From positions 377,128,707 to 377,192,706 of the forward strand of contig JAVHZZ010000001.1 in assembly GCA_036250195.1 (NCBI GenBank): DNA of 64,000 nucleotides, given 5' to 3'. Below are positions 1 to 11,820 of the stretch, in pieces (the first letter of the stretch is position 1; each line of letters opens with the position of its first letter). Below the pieces are notes generated by a model. It was not told where the DNA came from, searched no databases, and saw nothing but the letters and a program-made list of their open reading frames with translations. The position numbers were made by a program, and so were the translations under genes. The DNA is from Mixophyes australis. Its lineage: Eukaryota; Chordata; Amphibia; Anura; Limnodynastidae.

Positions 1-534
1 AATTTAAAACCTCCATTGAGTTGTATCTTGTCTTACTGTAGAAACTATAACCGACAACAATCTGTTGATCAATAATCCTCTGATTTAGGATTTGTGGCCC
101 TCTCTTGCTGGGATATTTAGCGGGTTCCTCCCGCTCCTTCTGTGCTTTCCTTTTCAAGGCCTCTTGTTCCTTTCTCTTCTCTGGGGGAATTTGTATAGAA
201 ACCTCCAGTTCCCGAAAAATAGATGATTTTGAAATGCTGTGGATGTTAGGAGCTTTGCTGTTTTTCAGCCCTGCTTGGAAAAATGTTCTGGACAGCTGCA
301 TATTAGGAGTAGGCTTCTGCTGGACGATGGGATCTGAAGTCAAGTTGGCTATTTTTTTGCTATATTCCATGTCTTTTTGGGAAGATTTAGTCTGGGTTTG
401 GATATGATTACTTGTAGATGTTCTTTTACTCAGTGCATGGATGCAATTAACAGACTCCTGTAGCTGAAGATGTAAGTGGCTTTTTGGAGCTATTATATCT
501 GTGGTATTTACATCTGAACTATTCATTAAAGAGT
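1..534 (-). CDS. Exon E, unit 1: C2orf78/DUF4629-like C-terminal exon (cut by window start)
   Basis: Minus-strand terminal exon beginning after a textbook acceptor (ttatttttctttgcag). Its frame reads SLMNSSDVNTTD, is Ser/Thr/Gln-rich through the middle, and ends with a charged segment KRKEQEALKRKAQKERE. That segment resembles, from memory, the conserved C-terminal block of vertebrate C2orf78 proteins, which are poorly characterised and of unknown function. The frame is open to the window edge, where the stop codon seen in unit 2 is just missing. The homology needs a search; the open frame and acceptor are seen directly. Confidence 0.5.
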
Positions 535-840
535 CTGCAAAGAAAAATAATAATTTAACAATCTAATATGATAATACATACAATTGTGTTTATTATCATT
601 TAGTAATAATCATTTATTATCATTTAGCAATAATAGTCCACATTTCACTGTTATTAACAATAATATTCACTTAAAATAGTTTTTAATTCCAGAGGGTATA
701 CATCAAGCTGAAAGATGACCGAATAATCGGCAAAGAAGGGGTGGAAATTTCCACCCTTTTACACTAGGGAGCAGGGAACTGATGGGGGGGTTAGGGGATT
801 TTGGTGTTGTCTGTTTATTTATTTTCTTTAATTTGGTTAC

Positions 841-965
841 TTGCTGCACATCATTACCAAAGGGCATTTTATTGGATATTACTACTAATGTCATCCCACT
901 GGACATTATACCCACTGGGCAATTTTTCAGGGCATTACAACTATTGGACATTTTACTGAACATTG
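841..965 (-). CDS. Exon D, unit 1
   Basis: Minus-strand 125-bp block. The proposed acceptor (gcaattactag) has a weak pyrimidine tract; the donor is CAGCAA|gtaacc. Joined to C it reads AMFSKMSNSCNALKN and on to a Gln-Gln end, finishing in phase 0. Block E as delimited needs one leftover base, so either the D donor differs or an exon is missing between D and E. No domain recognised. Confidence 0.35.
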
Positions 966-1070
966 CTAGTAATTGCCTTTACAGGAAAAAAATAGCCTCT
1001 AATGAGCATCATACTGGTGCTAAAAAAAAAGTAATTATTTTTTTACACAGAAAACTAGTATTTTGATTAC

Positions 1071-1181
1071 CCCCATCCCAATGCATCATGGAGGTGGTGT
1101 CTAGGTGTAATCCTAACTTCCCACTGCACGATGGGGACCTGAATTTAGATCTTGAGTTTATAAATGGAGAGTGGAAAGACT
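1071..1181 (-). CDS. Exon C, unit 1
   Basis: Minus-strand 111-bp block between acceptor ctttattgcag and donor GGGG|gtaatc. Joined to B it reads ESFHSPFINSRSKF through MMHWDG and leaves one base, which continues in phase into block D. It is Ser-rich and basic, with no recognised domain. Between units the changes are mostly amino-acid replacing (SPFINSR, STFTNSS, SSFTNSS), which is not what strong protein constraint would give. Confidence 0.45.
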
Positions 1182-1886
1182 CTGCAATAAAGTGCAATGT
1201 CGGTTTTTATCAGACTAACCTCACTTTTTTAGTAAGTAGACATTTACGTTTACGTATCACAGCTTATTAACAGTATACTTATTAATTGGGTCATTTTCTT
1301 TCATACATAATCCACATTTACAGTTAGAAGTTGTAATGTTTATTTATATTTTTCTCAGTCTGTTGGATACAGCCTTGTAGCAGGAACTCTTGGTGCGTTA
1401 GGACGACCTGCCTAATCGGGGTAAAACCAGAATAAAGACAAATATAGCTTTCATTTTTCCATATCTTTATGAAAGCCATCCATAAGTGAGGTTACAATTT
1501 GGATTGAGTTTTCATATTAGTAAAAATATCTCAATGTATTTATTTATTTCACACTTTAATGGATAAATGTCTCATAGTCTTTTAAAAGTAACTGATGATG
1601 TTAAGTCACAGCCTAAATCTCATCAATGAATTTGACATGCAAAACTGAGAAAATATTATAGTATATTTTATATATTGACTAACCTCACTACATGTGTTAC
1701 ATTTTATTAATTCAATATGTACCATGAAAAGTTTGAAAGTAGAATAGAAAATAATATACAAATCTGAATATTTGGTTGTCACTTACCGTCATAAGTTAAG
1801 TTTATGTATTGCATTTGTTTTTGACTTGACATAATTTATTTTACACTATCATGAGTTATTATGTATAAGATGACAGAAAATCTTAC

Positions 1887-1987
1887 CTGCCATGATACAG
1901 AAGTAAGGTAATATGGTAACATAGTCAGGCTCTTTCAGAGGTTCATAGAGGCCAGGGAAACCCAAATTAAGAGGCCCCCCACCCCCT
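1887..1987 (-). CDS. Exon B, unit 1 (C2orf78-like gene candidate)
   Basis: Minus-strand block bounded by an acceptor (tttctaaatag) and a strong donor (GCAG|gtaaga). One frame is open across all 101 bp and reads GGGGPLNLGFPGLYEP, then ends PYFCIMA with one base left over. That leftover G plus the first two bases of block C make GAG, so phase is preserved across the junction. The first two bases of the block depend on an unseen upstream exon. Borders, open frame and phase agreement together favour a real or recently real exon. Confidence 0.45.
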
Positions 1988-2117
1988 CTATTTAGAAAAA
2001 ACAAACAAGAGATTAAAAATGCATTTAAAATGTAGTTTGATTTTAATGCTTAACTTTATTAAAATTTACAAATAAAATAATGAATACATATACTGATGCA
2101 TTGGATTATTAGAGATT

Positions 2118-3420
2118 TCAAATTAGAAGTGCTTTGCTACTTTTTTTGGCAAATACAGCAATCAATTTGGAAAAATCCAACTTGCAGTTAATTTTGAGCA
2201 TGGCCAGCCCACTCAATTGCTCTTGCCCCATAGTTGAGTGATGATAATTTTTAATGTTCTTCAACCCACTGAATGTTCGTTCAATAGAAGCAATAGATGC
2301 TGGCAAACTGAGGAATTGCGCAATGCAATTGTGATGCTGGGAAACACCCCAGAAAGTCCTAGTTCTAGGACATCTGGAAGAAGTTCCTTTGGCTTGCTTT
2401 CTACAAATTTGTTTCAGGAAAATTTGTTTGTCATTGAAATCTTGGGAAGCATCTTTTTTGTATTGTTGCTGAATGTTTTCAGCTGTGGAGCCCAGGTCTT
2501 CATTACTCATTTTGTTGAACTCCCAAAAAAACTTAAGCAAGTTACAAATTACTTCCACTGAAGTAAAGCGATGATGAAGTCCAGACAGAAAGGAGTGAGC
2601 GACTACATAGAAAATGTTGATCTTATAGTGCTTTTTGGCATTGGATTGAGTAGGCAAGTGACTGCTGGAGAACCCGGTTGAAATCTCACTGTTTTTTGCT
2701 ACAATTTTGCACCGTATGACAATCTCATCCCGTTTATTGCGTATCTGTTCAATGTCTTTGATAAGACATTTGATGTTGTCCAGCTCAACGTCTAATGTAG
2801 CATTGCATGCTTCAATAAGGAGGACAGTTTGGTTGATCATTGTAAGTAGCTTTATCCACAAAAATGACAAATTCAAATTTCAACGATTACTTCTTATTGA
2901 ACTGAATTTCGGATCGAGTTTGTGCAGTGAGCTTGAGAATTTCAATATTTGATAAAGCTGTTCCAAAAGATCTAGTTGTGTATATATTATGAAGTGAATC
3001 ACAGAGATGCTCTTTCAGAATTTCCCATCTTTGTGGAGAGGAACATTTGTTACACAGTTCCAAAGTAATTGCCTCCTTACAAGATTCAGCACAGTCAGCA
3101 ACCACAAGTTTAGTGTGTGGCTTCCACTGCTGGAGAAAATACAGCATTGTCTATAGTATAGTTTTGCGCAAGCAGAAATGCTTGTACTCTGTGGAATTTC
3201 CCAGTCATGCTAGATTCATTGTCATAGGCATGGCCAATGTATGCTTGAAAAAACAAGTTTAATTCTACCAAAATACTCGATCAGTAATTTCTTTTCCATT
3301 TTTTGTGTGAAATTATCAAACATGACAAACTGTTCTTCAATTGAAAATTGAAAATTTTGAGCATTCTACAATCTTTATATAACGAATCACCAGAGAGGTC
3401 TGTTCCTTGTAAGAACTATC
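2118..3420 (-). pseudogene. hAT transposase relic, unit 1
   Basis: Minus-strand remains of a hAT-superfamily transposase. The C-terminal part is one 252-aa frame ending in the dimerisation block, with LSLPASIASIERTFSGLK followed by a STMGQEQLSGLAMLKI-type stretch. Upstream, across frameshifts, are a catalytic-core segment near 3250-3140 (GHAYDNESSMTGKF) and an HT-LVVADC motif. The N-terminal zinc finger and terminal inverted repeats were not found. Broken by frameshifts and stops, so not functional. It is present at the same place in all three units, so it inserted before the amplification. Confidence 0.85.
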
Positions 3421-4193
3421 TGGTGTGGCAATATAAAAAGTGTGCTTTATACTATAATGGTCTCCCAATTCCTATAGGTTTTTATATATGGTATTTCACT
3501 GAATACTTTATCCAAAATGTACATCTATACCTCTAATCAGAGAAGCCTGGTACATCACAATAAATGTACGTGCGCTGGAGGTTAAGAGCATTTTCTAGTA
3601 TATGATAATATTACACTGTTTTGTGCTCACCCTTCTGTTTTCTAGGTATATATAAATGTATGTCACACCCTCATTTTAAAAAATATTTTGGGGCGGAGAG
3701 CCCCATGAAAATTATTATCATCAACAGTGTTATTGATGGATTGGTTATATTATTAAATTTATTATTTATTTACATTGAAGACTTGAAGATATTCATTCCA
3801 GTCTACTGCACACTTTTAGTAAAGCACATTTTAAAGCAAATTTTGTAAAAAGAAAGAAGTCTACTTGTGTCACAGGCTAACCTTAACATCTCACTGGATC
3901 TATAAACGTTATGTGATATTACGTACAGTATTTTAGTTAGCAATTTAATATTATTAATGGTTCTACTGCCTTTTGGCGGTTATCAGTTTTGTTTAGCAGT
4001 GAAAAGTGTTCATCTTTTCTAAACTATATGTGACCATTTTTAAAAAGTATAAAAGGTCTCAAAGCTCTGCTGGGTATCTGTCAAGGTCTGATTTTTTTAC
4101 TGCGACTTCTAATTACATAACTCCTCACTGCTTCTTGTAACCACTGCTTCCATCTATTTTGTCCATTGTTTCTATCTACACTGCTCCCAGGTC

Positions 4194-4729
4194 TTAATTT
4201 AAAACCTCCATTGAGTTGTATCTTGCCTTGCTGTAGAAAGTATAACCGACAACAATCTGTTGATCAATAATCCTCTGATTTAGGATTTGTGGCCCTCTCT
4301 TGCTGGGATATTTAGCGGCTTCCTCCCGCTCTTTCTGTGCTTTCCTTTTCAAGGCCTCTTGTTCCTTTCTCTTCTCTGGGGGAATTGGTATAGAAACCTC
4401 CAATTCCCGAAAAATAGATGATTTTGAAATGCCGTGGATGTTAGGAGCTTTGGTGTTTTTCAGCCCTACTTGGAAAGATGTTCTGGACAGCTGCATATTA
4501 GGAGTAGGCTTCTGCTGGACGATGGGATCTGAAGTCAAGTTGGCTATTTTTTTGCTATATTCCATGTCTTTTTGGGAAGATGTAGTCTGGGTTTGGATAT
4601 GATTACTTGTAGATGTTCTATTACTCAGTGCATGGATGCAATTAACAGACTCCTGTAGCTGAAGATGTAAGTGGCTTTTTGGAGCTATTATATCTGTGGT
4701 ATTTACATCTGAACTATTCATTAAAAAGT
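4194..4729 (-). CDS. Exon E, unit 2: complete C2orf78/DUF4629-like C-terminal exon
   Basis: The only complete copy. From the acceptor (ttttctttgcag) the frame runs open to a TAA directly after MEVLN. From its first Met this is 175 codons. The N-terminal two thirds are Ser/Thr/Gln/Asn-rich and probably disordered. The last ~55 residues form a charged block, PPEKRKEQEALKRKAQKERE then AAKYPSKRGPQ, ending YNSMEVLN. It resembles the DUF4629/C2orf78 tail, diverged in its final part. No polyadenylation signal was located downstream. It may be a live terminal exon or a recent pseudo-copy. Confidence 0.5.
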
Positions 4730-5034
4730 CTGCAAAGAAAAATAATAATTTATCAATCTAATATGATAATACATACAATTGTGTTTATTATCATTTAGTA
4801 ATAATCATTTATTATCATTTAGCAATAATAGTCCACATTTCACTGTTATTAACAATAATATTCACTTAAAATAGTTTTTCATTCCAGAGGGTATACATCA
4901 AGATGAAAGTGGACCGAATAATCAGAAAAGAAGGGGTGGAAATTTCCACACTTTTACACCAGGGAGCAGGGAACTGATGGGGGGTTTGGGGATTTTGGTG
5001 TTGTCTGTTTATTTATTTTCTTTAATTTGGTTAC

Positions 5035-5159
5035 TTGTTGGACATCATTACCAAAGGGCATTTTATTGGATATTACTACTAATGTCATCCCACTGGACAT
5101 TATACCCACTGGGCAATTTTTCAGGGCATTACAACTATTGGACACATTACTAAACATTG
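5035..5159 (-). CDS. Exon D, unit 2
   Basis: Same 125-bp length; frame open, beginning MFSNVSNSCNALKN. The donor is CAACAA|gtaacc. The acceptor remains weak. Confidence 0.35.
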
Positions 5160-5266
5160 CTAGTAATTGCCTTTACAGGAAAATAAATAGCCTCTAATTA
5201 GCATCATACTGGTGCTAAAAAAAAAATTAATTATTTTTTTACACAGAAAACTAGTATTTTGATTAC

Positions 5267-5377
5267 CCCCATCCCAATGCATCATGGCGGTGGTGTCTAG
5301 GTGTAATGCTAACTTCCCACTGCACGATGGGGACCTGAATTTAGAGCTTGAGTTTGTAAATGTAGAGTGGAAAGACT
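5267..5377 (-). CDS. Exon C, unit 2
   Basis: Same 111-bp length and splice borders as unit 1; frame open. It differs by several replacement substitutions (for example LHLDTTAMMHWDG instead of LHLDTTSMMHWDG). Confidence 0.45.
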
Positions 5378-6083
5378 CTGCAATAAAGTGCAATGTCAGT
5401 TTTTATCAGACTAACCTCACTTTTTTAGTAAGTGGGACATTTACGTTTACGTATCACAGCTTATTAACAGTATACTTAATAATTGGGTCATTTTCTTTCA
5501 TACATAATCCACATTTAAAGCTAGAAGTTGTAATGTTTATTAATATTTTTCTCAGTCTGTTTGATACAGACTTGTAGCAGGAACTCTTGGTGCGTTAGGG
5601 CGACCTGCCTAATCGGGGTAAAACCAGAATAAAGACAAATATAGCTTTCATTTTTTCATATCTCTATGAAAGCCATCCATAAGTGAGGTTACATATTGGA
5701 TTGGGTTTTCATATTAGTAAAAATATTTCAATGTATTTATTTATTTCACACTTTAATGGATAAATGTCTCATAGTCTTTTAAAAGTAACTGATGATGTTA
5801 AGTCACAGCCTAAATCTCATCAATGAATTTGACATGCAAGACTGAGAAAACATTATAGTATATTTTATATATTGACTAACCTCACCACATGTGTTACATT
5901 TTATTAATTCAATATGTACCATGAAAAGTTTGAAAGTAGAATAGAAAATAATATACAAATCTGAATATTTGGTTGTCACTTACCGTCATAAGTTAAGTTT
6001 ATGTATTGCATTTGTTTTTGACTTGACATAATTTATTTTACACTATCATGAGTCATCATGTATTAGATGACAGAAAATCTTAC

Positions 6084-6184
6084 CTGCCATGATACAGAAG
6101 TAAGGTAATATGGTAACATAGTCAGGCTCTTTCAGAGGTTCATAGAGGCCAGGGAAACCCAAATTAAGAGGCCCCCCACCCCCT
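6084..6184 (-). CDS. Exon B, unit 2
   Basis: Same 101-bp block with both splice sites intact and no change in frame relative to unit 1. Confidence 0.45.
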
Positions 6185-6315
6185 CTATTTAGAAAAAACA
6201 AACAAGAGATTAAAAATGCATTTAAAATGCAGTTTGATTTTAATGCTTAACTTTATTAAAATTTACAAATAAAATAATGAATACATATACTGATGCATTG
6301 GATTATTAGAGATTT

Positions 6316-7620
6316 CAAATTAGAAGTGCTTTGCTACTTTTTTTTGGTAAATACAGCAATCAATTTGGATAAATCCAACTTTCAGTTACTTTTGAGCATG
6401 GCCACCCCACTCAATTGCTCTTGCCCCATAGTTGAGTGATGATAATTTTTACTGTTCTTCAACCCACTGAATGTTCATTCAATAGAAGCAATAGATGCTG
6501 GCAAACTGAGGAATTGCGCAATGCAATTGTGATGCTGGGAAACACCCCAGAAAGTCCTAGTTCTAGAACATCTGGAAGAAGTTCCTTTGGTTTGCTTTCT
6601 ACAAATTCGCTTCAGGAAAATTAGTTTGTCATTGAAATCTTGGGAAGCATCTTTTTTGTATTGTTGCTGAATGTTTTCAGCTGTGGAGCCCAGGTCTTCA
6701 TTACTCAGTTTGTTGAACTTCCAAAAAAACTTAAGCAAGTTACAAATTACTTTCACTGAAGTAAAGCGATGATGAAGACCAGACAGAAAGGAGTGAGCGA
6801 CTACATAGAAAACGTTGATCATATAGTGCTTTTTGGCATTGGATTGAGTAGGCAAGTGACTGCTGGAGAACCCGGTTGAAATCTCACTGTTTTTTGCTAC
6901 AATTTTGCACCGTATGACAATCTCATCCCGTTTATTGCGTATCTGTTCAATGTCTTTGATAAGACATTTGATGTTTTCCAGCTCAACGTCTAATGTAGCA
7001 TTGCATGCTTCAATAAGGAGGGTAGTTTGGTTGATCATTGTAAGTAGCTTTATCCACAAAAATGACAAATTCAAATTTTCAACGATTACTTCTTATTGAA
7101 CTGAATTTCGGATCAAATTTGTGCAGTGAGCTTGAGAATTTCAATATTTGATAAAGCTGTTCCAAAAGATCTAGTTGTGTATATATTATGAAATGAAGCA
7201 CAGAGATGCTCTTTCAGAATTTCCCATCTTTGTGGAGAGGAACATTTGTTACACAGTTCCAAAGTAATTGCCTCCTTACAAGATTCAGCACAGTCAGCAA
7301 CCACAAGTTTAGTGTGTGGCTTCCACTGCTGGAGAAAATACAGCATTGTCTATAGTATAGTTTTGCGCAAGCAGAAATGCTTGTACTCTGTGGAATTTCC
7401 CAGCCATGCTAGATTCATTGTCATAGGTATGGCCAATGTATGCTTGAAAAAACAAGTTTAATTCTACCAAAATACTCGATTAGTAATTTCTTTTCCATTT
7501 TTTGTGTGAAAGTATCAAACATGACAAACTGTTCTTTAATTGAAAATTGAAAATTTTGAGCATTCTACAATCTTTATATAACGAATCACCAGAGAGGTCT
7601 GTTCCTTGTGAGAACTTTCT
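6316..7620 (-). pseudogene. hAT transposase relic, unit 2
   Basis: Same relic as in unit 1. Its open frame (7074-6475) now stops at ASIASIE because the next codon is TGA where unit 1 has CGA, the signature of CpG decay. The remaining dimerisation block lies beyond that stop. Confidence 0.85.
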
Positions 7621-8392
7621 GGTGTGGCAATATAAAAAGTGTGCTTTATACTATAATGGTCTCCCAATTCCTATAGGTTTTTATATATGGTATTTCACTG
7701 AATACTTTATCCAAAATGTACATCTATACCTCTAATCAGAGAAGCCTGGTACATCACAATAAATGTACGTGCGCTGGAGGTTAAGAGCATTTTCTAGTAT
7801 ATGATAATATTACACTGTTTTGTGCTCACCCTTCTGTTTTCTAGGTATATATAAATGTATGTCACACCCTCATTTTAAAAAATATTTTGGGGCAGAGAGC
7901 CCCATGAAAATTATTATCATCAACAGTGTTATTGATAGATTGGTTATATTATTAAATGTATTATTTATTTACATTGAAGACTTGAAGATATTCATTCCAG
8001 TCTACTGCACACTTTTAGTAAAGCACATTTTAAAGCAAATTTTCTAAAAAGAAAGAAGTCTACTTGTGTCACAGGCTAACCTTAACATCTCACTGGATCT
8101 ATAAACGTTATGTGATATTACGTACAGTATTTTAGTTAGCAATTTAATATTATTAATGGTTCTACTGCCTTTTGGCTGTTATCAGTTTCGTTTAGCAGTG
8201 AAAAGTGTTCATCTTTTCTAAACTATATGTGACCATTTTTAAAAAGTATTAAAGGTCTCAATGCTCTGCTGGGTATCTGTCAAGGTCTGATTTTTTTACT
8301 GCGACTTCTAATTACATAACTCCTCACTGCTTCTTGTAACCACTGCTTCCATCTATTTTGTCCATTGTTTCTATCTACACTGCTCCCAGGTC

Positions 8393-8929
8393 TTCATTTA
8401 AAACCTCCATTGAGTTGTATCTTGCCTTGCTGTAGAAAGTATAACCAACAACAATCTGTTGATCAATAATCCTCTGATTTAGGATTTGTGGCCCTCTCTT
8501 GCTGGGATATTTAGCGGGTTCCTCCCGCTCCTTCTGTGCTTTTCTTTTCAAGGCCTCTTGTTCCTTTCTCTTCTCTGGGGGGAATTGGTATAGAAACCTC
8601 CAGTTCCCAAAAAATAGATGATTTTGAAATGCCGTGGATGTTAGGAGCTTTGGTGTTTTTCAGCCCTGCTTGGAAAGATGTTCTGGACAGCTGCATATTA
8701 GGAGTAGGCTTCTGCTGGACGATGGGATCTGAAGTCAAGTTGGCTATTTTTTTGCTATATTCCATGTCTTTTTGGGAAGATTTAGTCTGGGTTTGGATAT
8801 GATTACTTGTAGATGTTCTTTTACTCAGTGCATGGATGCAATTAACAGACTCCTGTAGCTGAAGATGTAAGTGGCTTTTTGGAGCTATTATATCTGTGGT
8901 ATTTATATCTGAACTATTCATTAAAGAGT
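8393..8929 (-). pseudogene. Exon E, unit 3, frameshifted
   Basis: The frame matches units 1 and 2 from MNSSDINTTD to SIPIPP. A six-base G run on the plus strand near 8576 (five in units 1 and 2) then adds one base, the charged KRKEQEALKRK block is lost and the frame ends shortly after. The normal stop is also altered (AAT GAA in place of AAT TAA). This copy cannot encode the conserved tail. Confidence 0.75.
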
Positions 8930-9233
8930 CTGCAAAGAAAAATAATAATTTATCAATCTAATATGATAATACATACAATTGTGTTTATTATCATTTAGTA
9001 ATAATCATTTATTATCATTTAGCAATAATAGTCCACATTTCACTGTTATTAACAATAATATTTACTTAAAACAGTTTTTCATTCCAGAGGGTATACATCA
9101 AGATGAAAGTGGACCGAATAATCGGCAAAGAAGGGGTGGAAATTTCCACACTTTTACACCAGGGAGCAGGGAACTGATGGGGGTTAGGGGATTTTGGTGT
9201 TGTCTGTTTATTTATTTTCTTTAATTTGGTTAC

Positions 9234-9358
9234 TTGTTGGACATCATTACCAAAGGGCATTTTATTGGATATTACTACTAATGTCATCCCACTGGACATT
9301 ATACCCACTGGGCAATTTTTCAGGGCATTACAACTATTGGACATCTTACTGAACATTG
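9234..9358 (-). CDS. Exon D, unit 3
   Basis: 125 bp with an open frame beginning MFSKMSNSCNALKN. Same weak acceptor and same CAACAA|gtaacc donor as unit 2. Confidence 0.3.
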
Positions 9359-9463
9359 CTAGTAATTGCCTTTACAGGAAAAAAATAGCCTCTAATGAGC
9401 ATCATACTGGTGCTAAAAAAAAAGTAATTATTTTTTTACACAGAAAACTAGTATTTTGATTAC

Positions 9464-9574
9464 CCCCATCCCAATGCATCATGGAGGTGGTGTCTAGGTG
9501 TAATCCTAACTTCCCACTGCACGATGGGGACCTGAATTTAGAGCTTGAGTTTGTAAATGAAGAGTGGAAAGACT
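9464..9574 (-). CDS. Exon C, unit 3
   Basis: 111 bp, borders and frame intact (ESFHSSFTNSSSKF then LHLDTTSMMHWDG). Its neighbours B and E are frameshifted, so this is probably part of a non-functional copy. Confidence 0.35.
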
Positions 9575-10279
9575 CTGCAATAAAGTGCAATGTCGGTTTT
9601 TATCAGACTAACCTCACTTTTTTAGTAAGTGGACATTTACGTTTACGTATCACAGCTTATTAACAGTATACTTATTAATTGGGTCATTTTCTTTCATACA
9701 TAATCCACATTTACAGCTAGAAGTTGTAATGTTTATTAATATTTTTCTCAGTCTGTTGGATACAGCCTTGTAGCAGGAACTCTTGGTGCGTTAGGGCGAC
9801 CTGCCTAATTGGGGTAAAACCAGAATAAAGACAAATATAGCTTTCATTTTTCCATATCTCTATGAACGCCATCCATAAGTGAGGTTACATTTTGGATTGA
9901 GTTTTCATATTAGTAAAAATATCTCAATGTATTTATTTATTTCACACTTTAATGGATAAATGTCTCATAGTCTTTTAAAAGTAACTGATGATGTTAAGTC
10001 ACAGCCTAAATCTCATCAATGAATTTGACATGCAAGACTAAGAAAACATTATAATATATTTTATATATTGACTAACCTCACCACATGTGTTACATTTTAT
10101 TAATTCAATATGTACCATGAAAAGTTTGAAAGTAGAATAGAAAATAATATACAAATCTGAATATTTGGTTGTCACTTACCGTCATAAGTTAAGTTTATGT
10201 ATTGCATTTGTTTTTGACTTGACATAATTTATTTTACACTATCATGAGTCATCATGTATTAGATGACAGAAAATCTTAC

Positions 10280-10384
10280 CTGCCATGATACAGAAGTAAG
10301 GTAATATGGTAACATAGTCAGGCTCTTTCAGAGGTTCATAGAGGCCAGGGAAACCCAAATTAAGAGGCCCCCCTCCCACCCCCT
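10280..10384 (-). pseudogene. Exon B, unit 3, with 4-bp insertion
   Basis: Splice sites are as in the other units, but the C-rich stretch near 10,372 has four extra bases (ccctccca against cccccca), making the block 105 bp. This shifts phase between its first and last parts, so the upstream exon could not be read through in the unit 1/2 frame. Confidence 0.5.
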
Positions 10385-10514
10385 CTATTTAGAAAAAACA
10401 AACAAGAGATTAAAAATGCATATAAAATGTAGTTTGATTTTAATGCTTAACTTTATTAAAATTTACAAATAAAATAATGAATACATATACTGATGCATTG
10501 GATTATTAGAGATT

Positions 10515-11820
10515 TCAAATTAGAAGTGTTTTGCTACTTTTTTTGGCAAATACAGCAATCAATTTGGAAAAATCCAACTTTCAGTTAATTTTGAGCATGG
10601 CCAGCCCACTCAATTGCTCTTGCCCCATAGTTGAGTGATGATAATTTTTACTGTTCTTCAACCCACTGAATGTTCATTCAATAGAAGCAATAGATGCTGG
10701 CAAACTGAGGAATTGCGCAATGCAATTGTGATGCTGGGAAACACCCCAGAAAGTCCTAATTCTAGAACATCTGGAAGAAGTTCCTTTTGTTTGCTTTCTA
10801 CAAAATCGCTTCAGGAAAATTAGTTTGTCATTGAAATCTTGGGAAGCATCTTTTTTGTATTGTTGCTGAATGTTTTCAGCTGTGGAGCCCAGGTCTTCAT
10901 TACTCATTTTGTTGAACTCCCAAAAAAACTTAAGCAAGTTACAAATTACTTCCACTGAAGTAAAGCGATGATGAAGACCAGACAGAAATGAGTGAGCGAC
11001 TACATAGAAAATGTTGATCCTATAGTGCTTTTTGGCATTGGATTGAGTAGGCAAGTGACTGCTGGAGAACCCGGTTGAAATCTCACTGTTTTTTGCTACA
11101 ATTTTGCACCGTATGACAATCTCATCCCGTTTATTGCGTATCTGTTCAATGTCTTTGATAAGACATTTGATGTTTTCCAGCTCAACGTCTAATGTAGCAT
11201 TGCATGCTTCAATAAGGAGGGTAGTTTGGTTGATCATTGTAAGTAGCTTTATCCACAAAAATGACAAATTCAAATTTTCAACGATTACTTCTTATTGAAC
11301 TGAATTTCGGATTGAGTTTGTGCAGTGAGCTTGAGAACTTCAATATTTGATAAAGCTGTTCCAAAAGATCTAGTTGTGTATATATTATGAAGTGAAGCAA
11401 AGAGATGCTCTTTCAGAATTTCCCATCTTTGTGGAGAGGAACATTTGTTACACAGTTCCAAAGTAATTGCCTCCTTACAAGATTCAGCACAGTCAGCAAC
11501 CACAAGTTTAGTGTGTGGCTTCCACTGCTGGAGAAAATACAGCATTATCTATAGTATAGTTTTGCGCAAGCAGAAATGCTTGTACTCTGTGGAATTTCCC
11601 AGCCATGCTAGATTCATTGTCATAGGTATGGCCAATGTATGCTTGAAAAAACAAGTTTAATTCTACCAAAATACTCGATCAGTAATTTCTTTTCCATTTT
11701 TTGTGTGAAAGTATCAAACATGACAAACTGTTCTTTAATTGAAAATTGAAAATTTTGAGCATTCTACAATCTTTATATAACGAATCACCAGAGAGGTCTG
11801 TTCCTTGTGAGAACTTTCTG
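10515..11820 (-). pseudogene. hAT transposase relic, unit 3
   Basis: Same relic; open frame 11273-10674 with the same TGA after ASIASIE as unit 2. The shared stop groups units 2 and 3 together. Confidence 0.85.

Larger units (their letters stand above)
1..4195 (-). repeat. Tandem segmental repeat, unit 1 (~4.2 kb)
   Basis: First of three head-to-tail copies; the phrase aatttaaaacctccattgag recurs at 1, 4196, 8395 (first base changed) and 12546. The unit boundary is set by the window edge, so the array may continue to the left. Read on the minus strand the unit contains, in order, a decayed hAT transposase (about 3420 to 2118), then exon-like blocks B (1987-1887), C (1181-1071), D (965-841) and E (534-1). 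Copies align over their whole length with scattered substitutions and small indels, so this is a recent duplication of ordinary genomic sequence rather than a simple satellite. Confidence 0.95.
4196..8394 (-). repeat. Tandem segmental repeat, unit 2 (~4.2 kb)
   Basis: Second copy, 4199 bp against 4195 for unit 1. It has the same layout: hAT relic about 7620-6316, exon-like blocks B 6184-6084, C 5377-5267, D 5159-5035 and E 4729-4194. It shares with unit 3 a stop codon in the hAT frame that unit 1 lacks, and it has the only complete open block E in the window. Confidence 0.95.

Noticed and set aside
105..407. Plus-strand 88-100-aa frames at the start of each tandem unit (also 4300-4602 and 8536-8802)
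   Set aside because: Antisense shadows of exon E, which has the splice acceptor, stop and conserved charged block on the minus strand.
3348..3848. Repeated plus-strand frames of 62 and 75 aa in every unit
   Set aside because: Conserved only because the units are near-identical DNA; AT-driven composition and antisense to, or beyond, the hAT relic.
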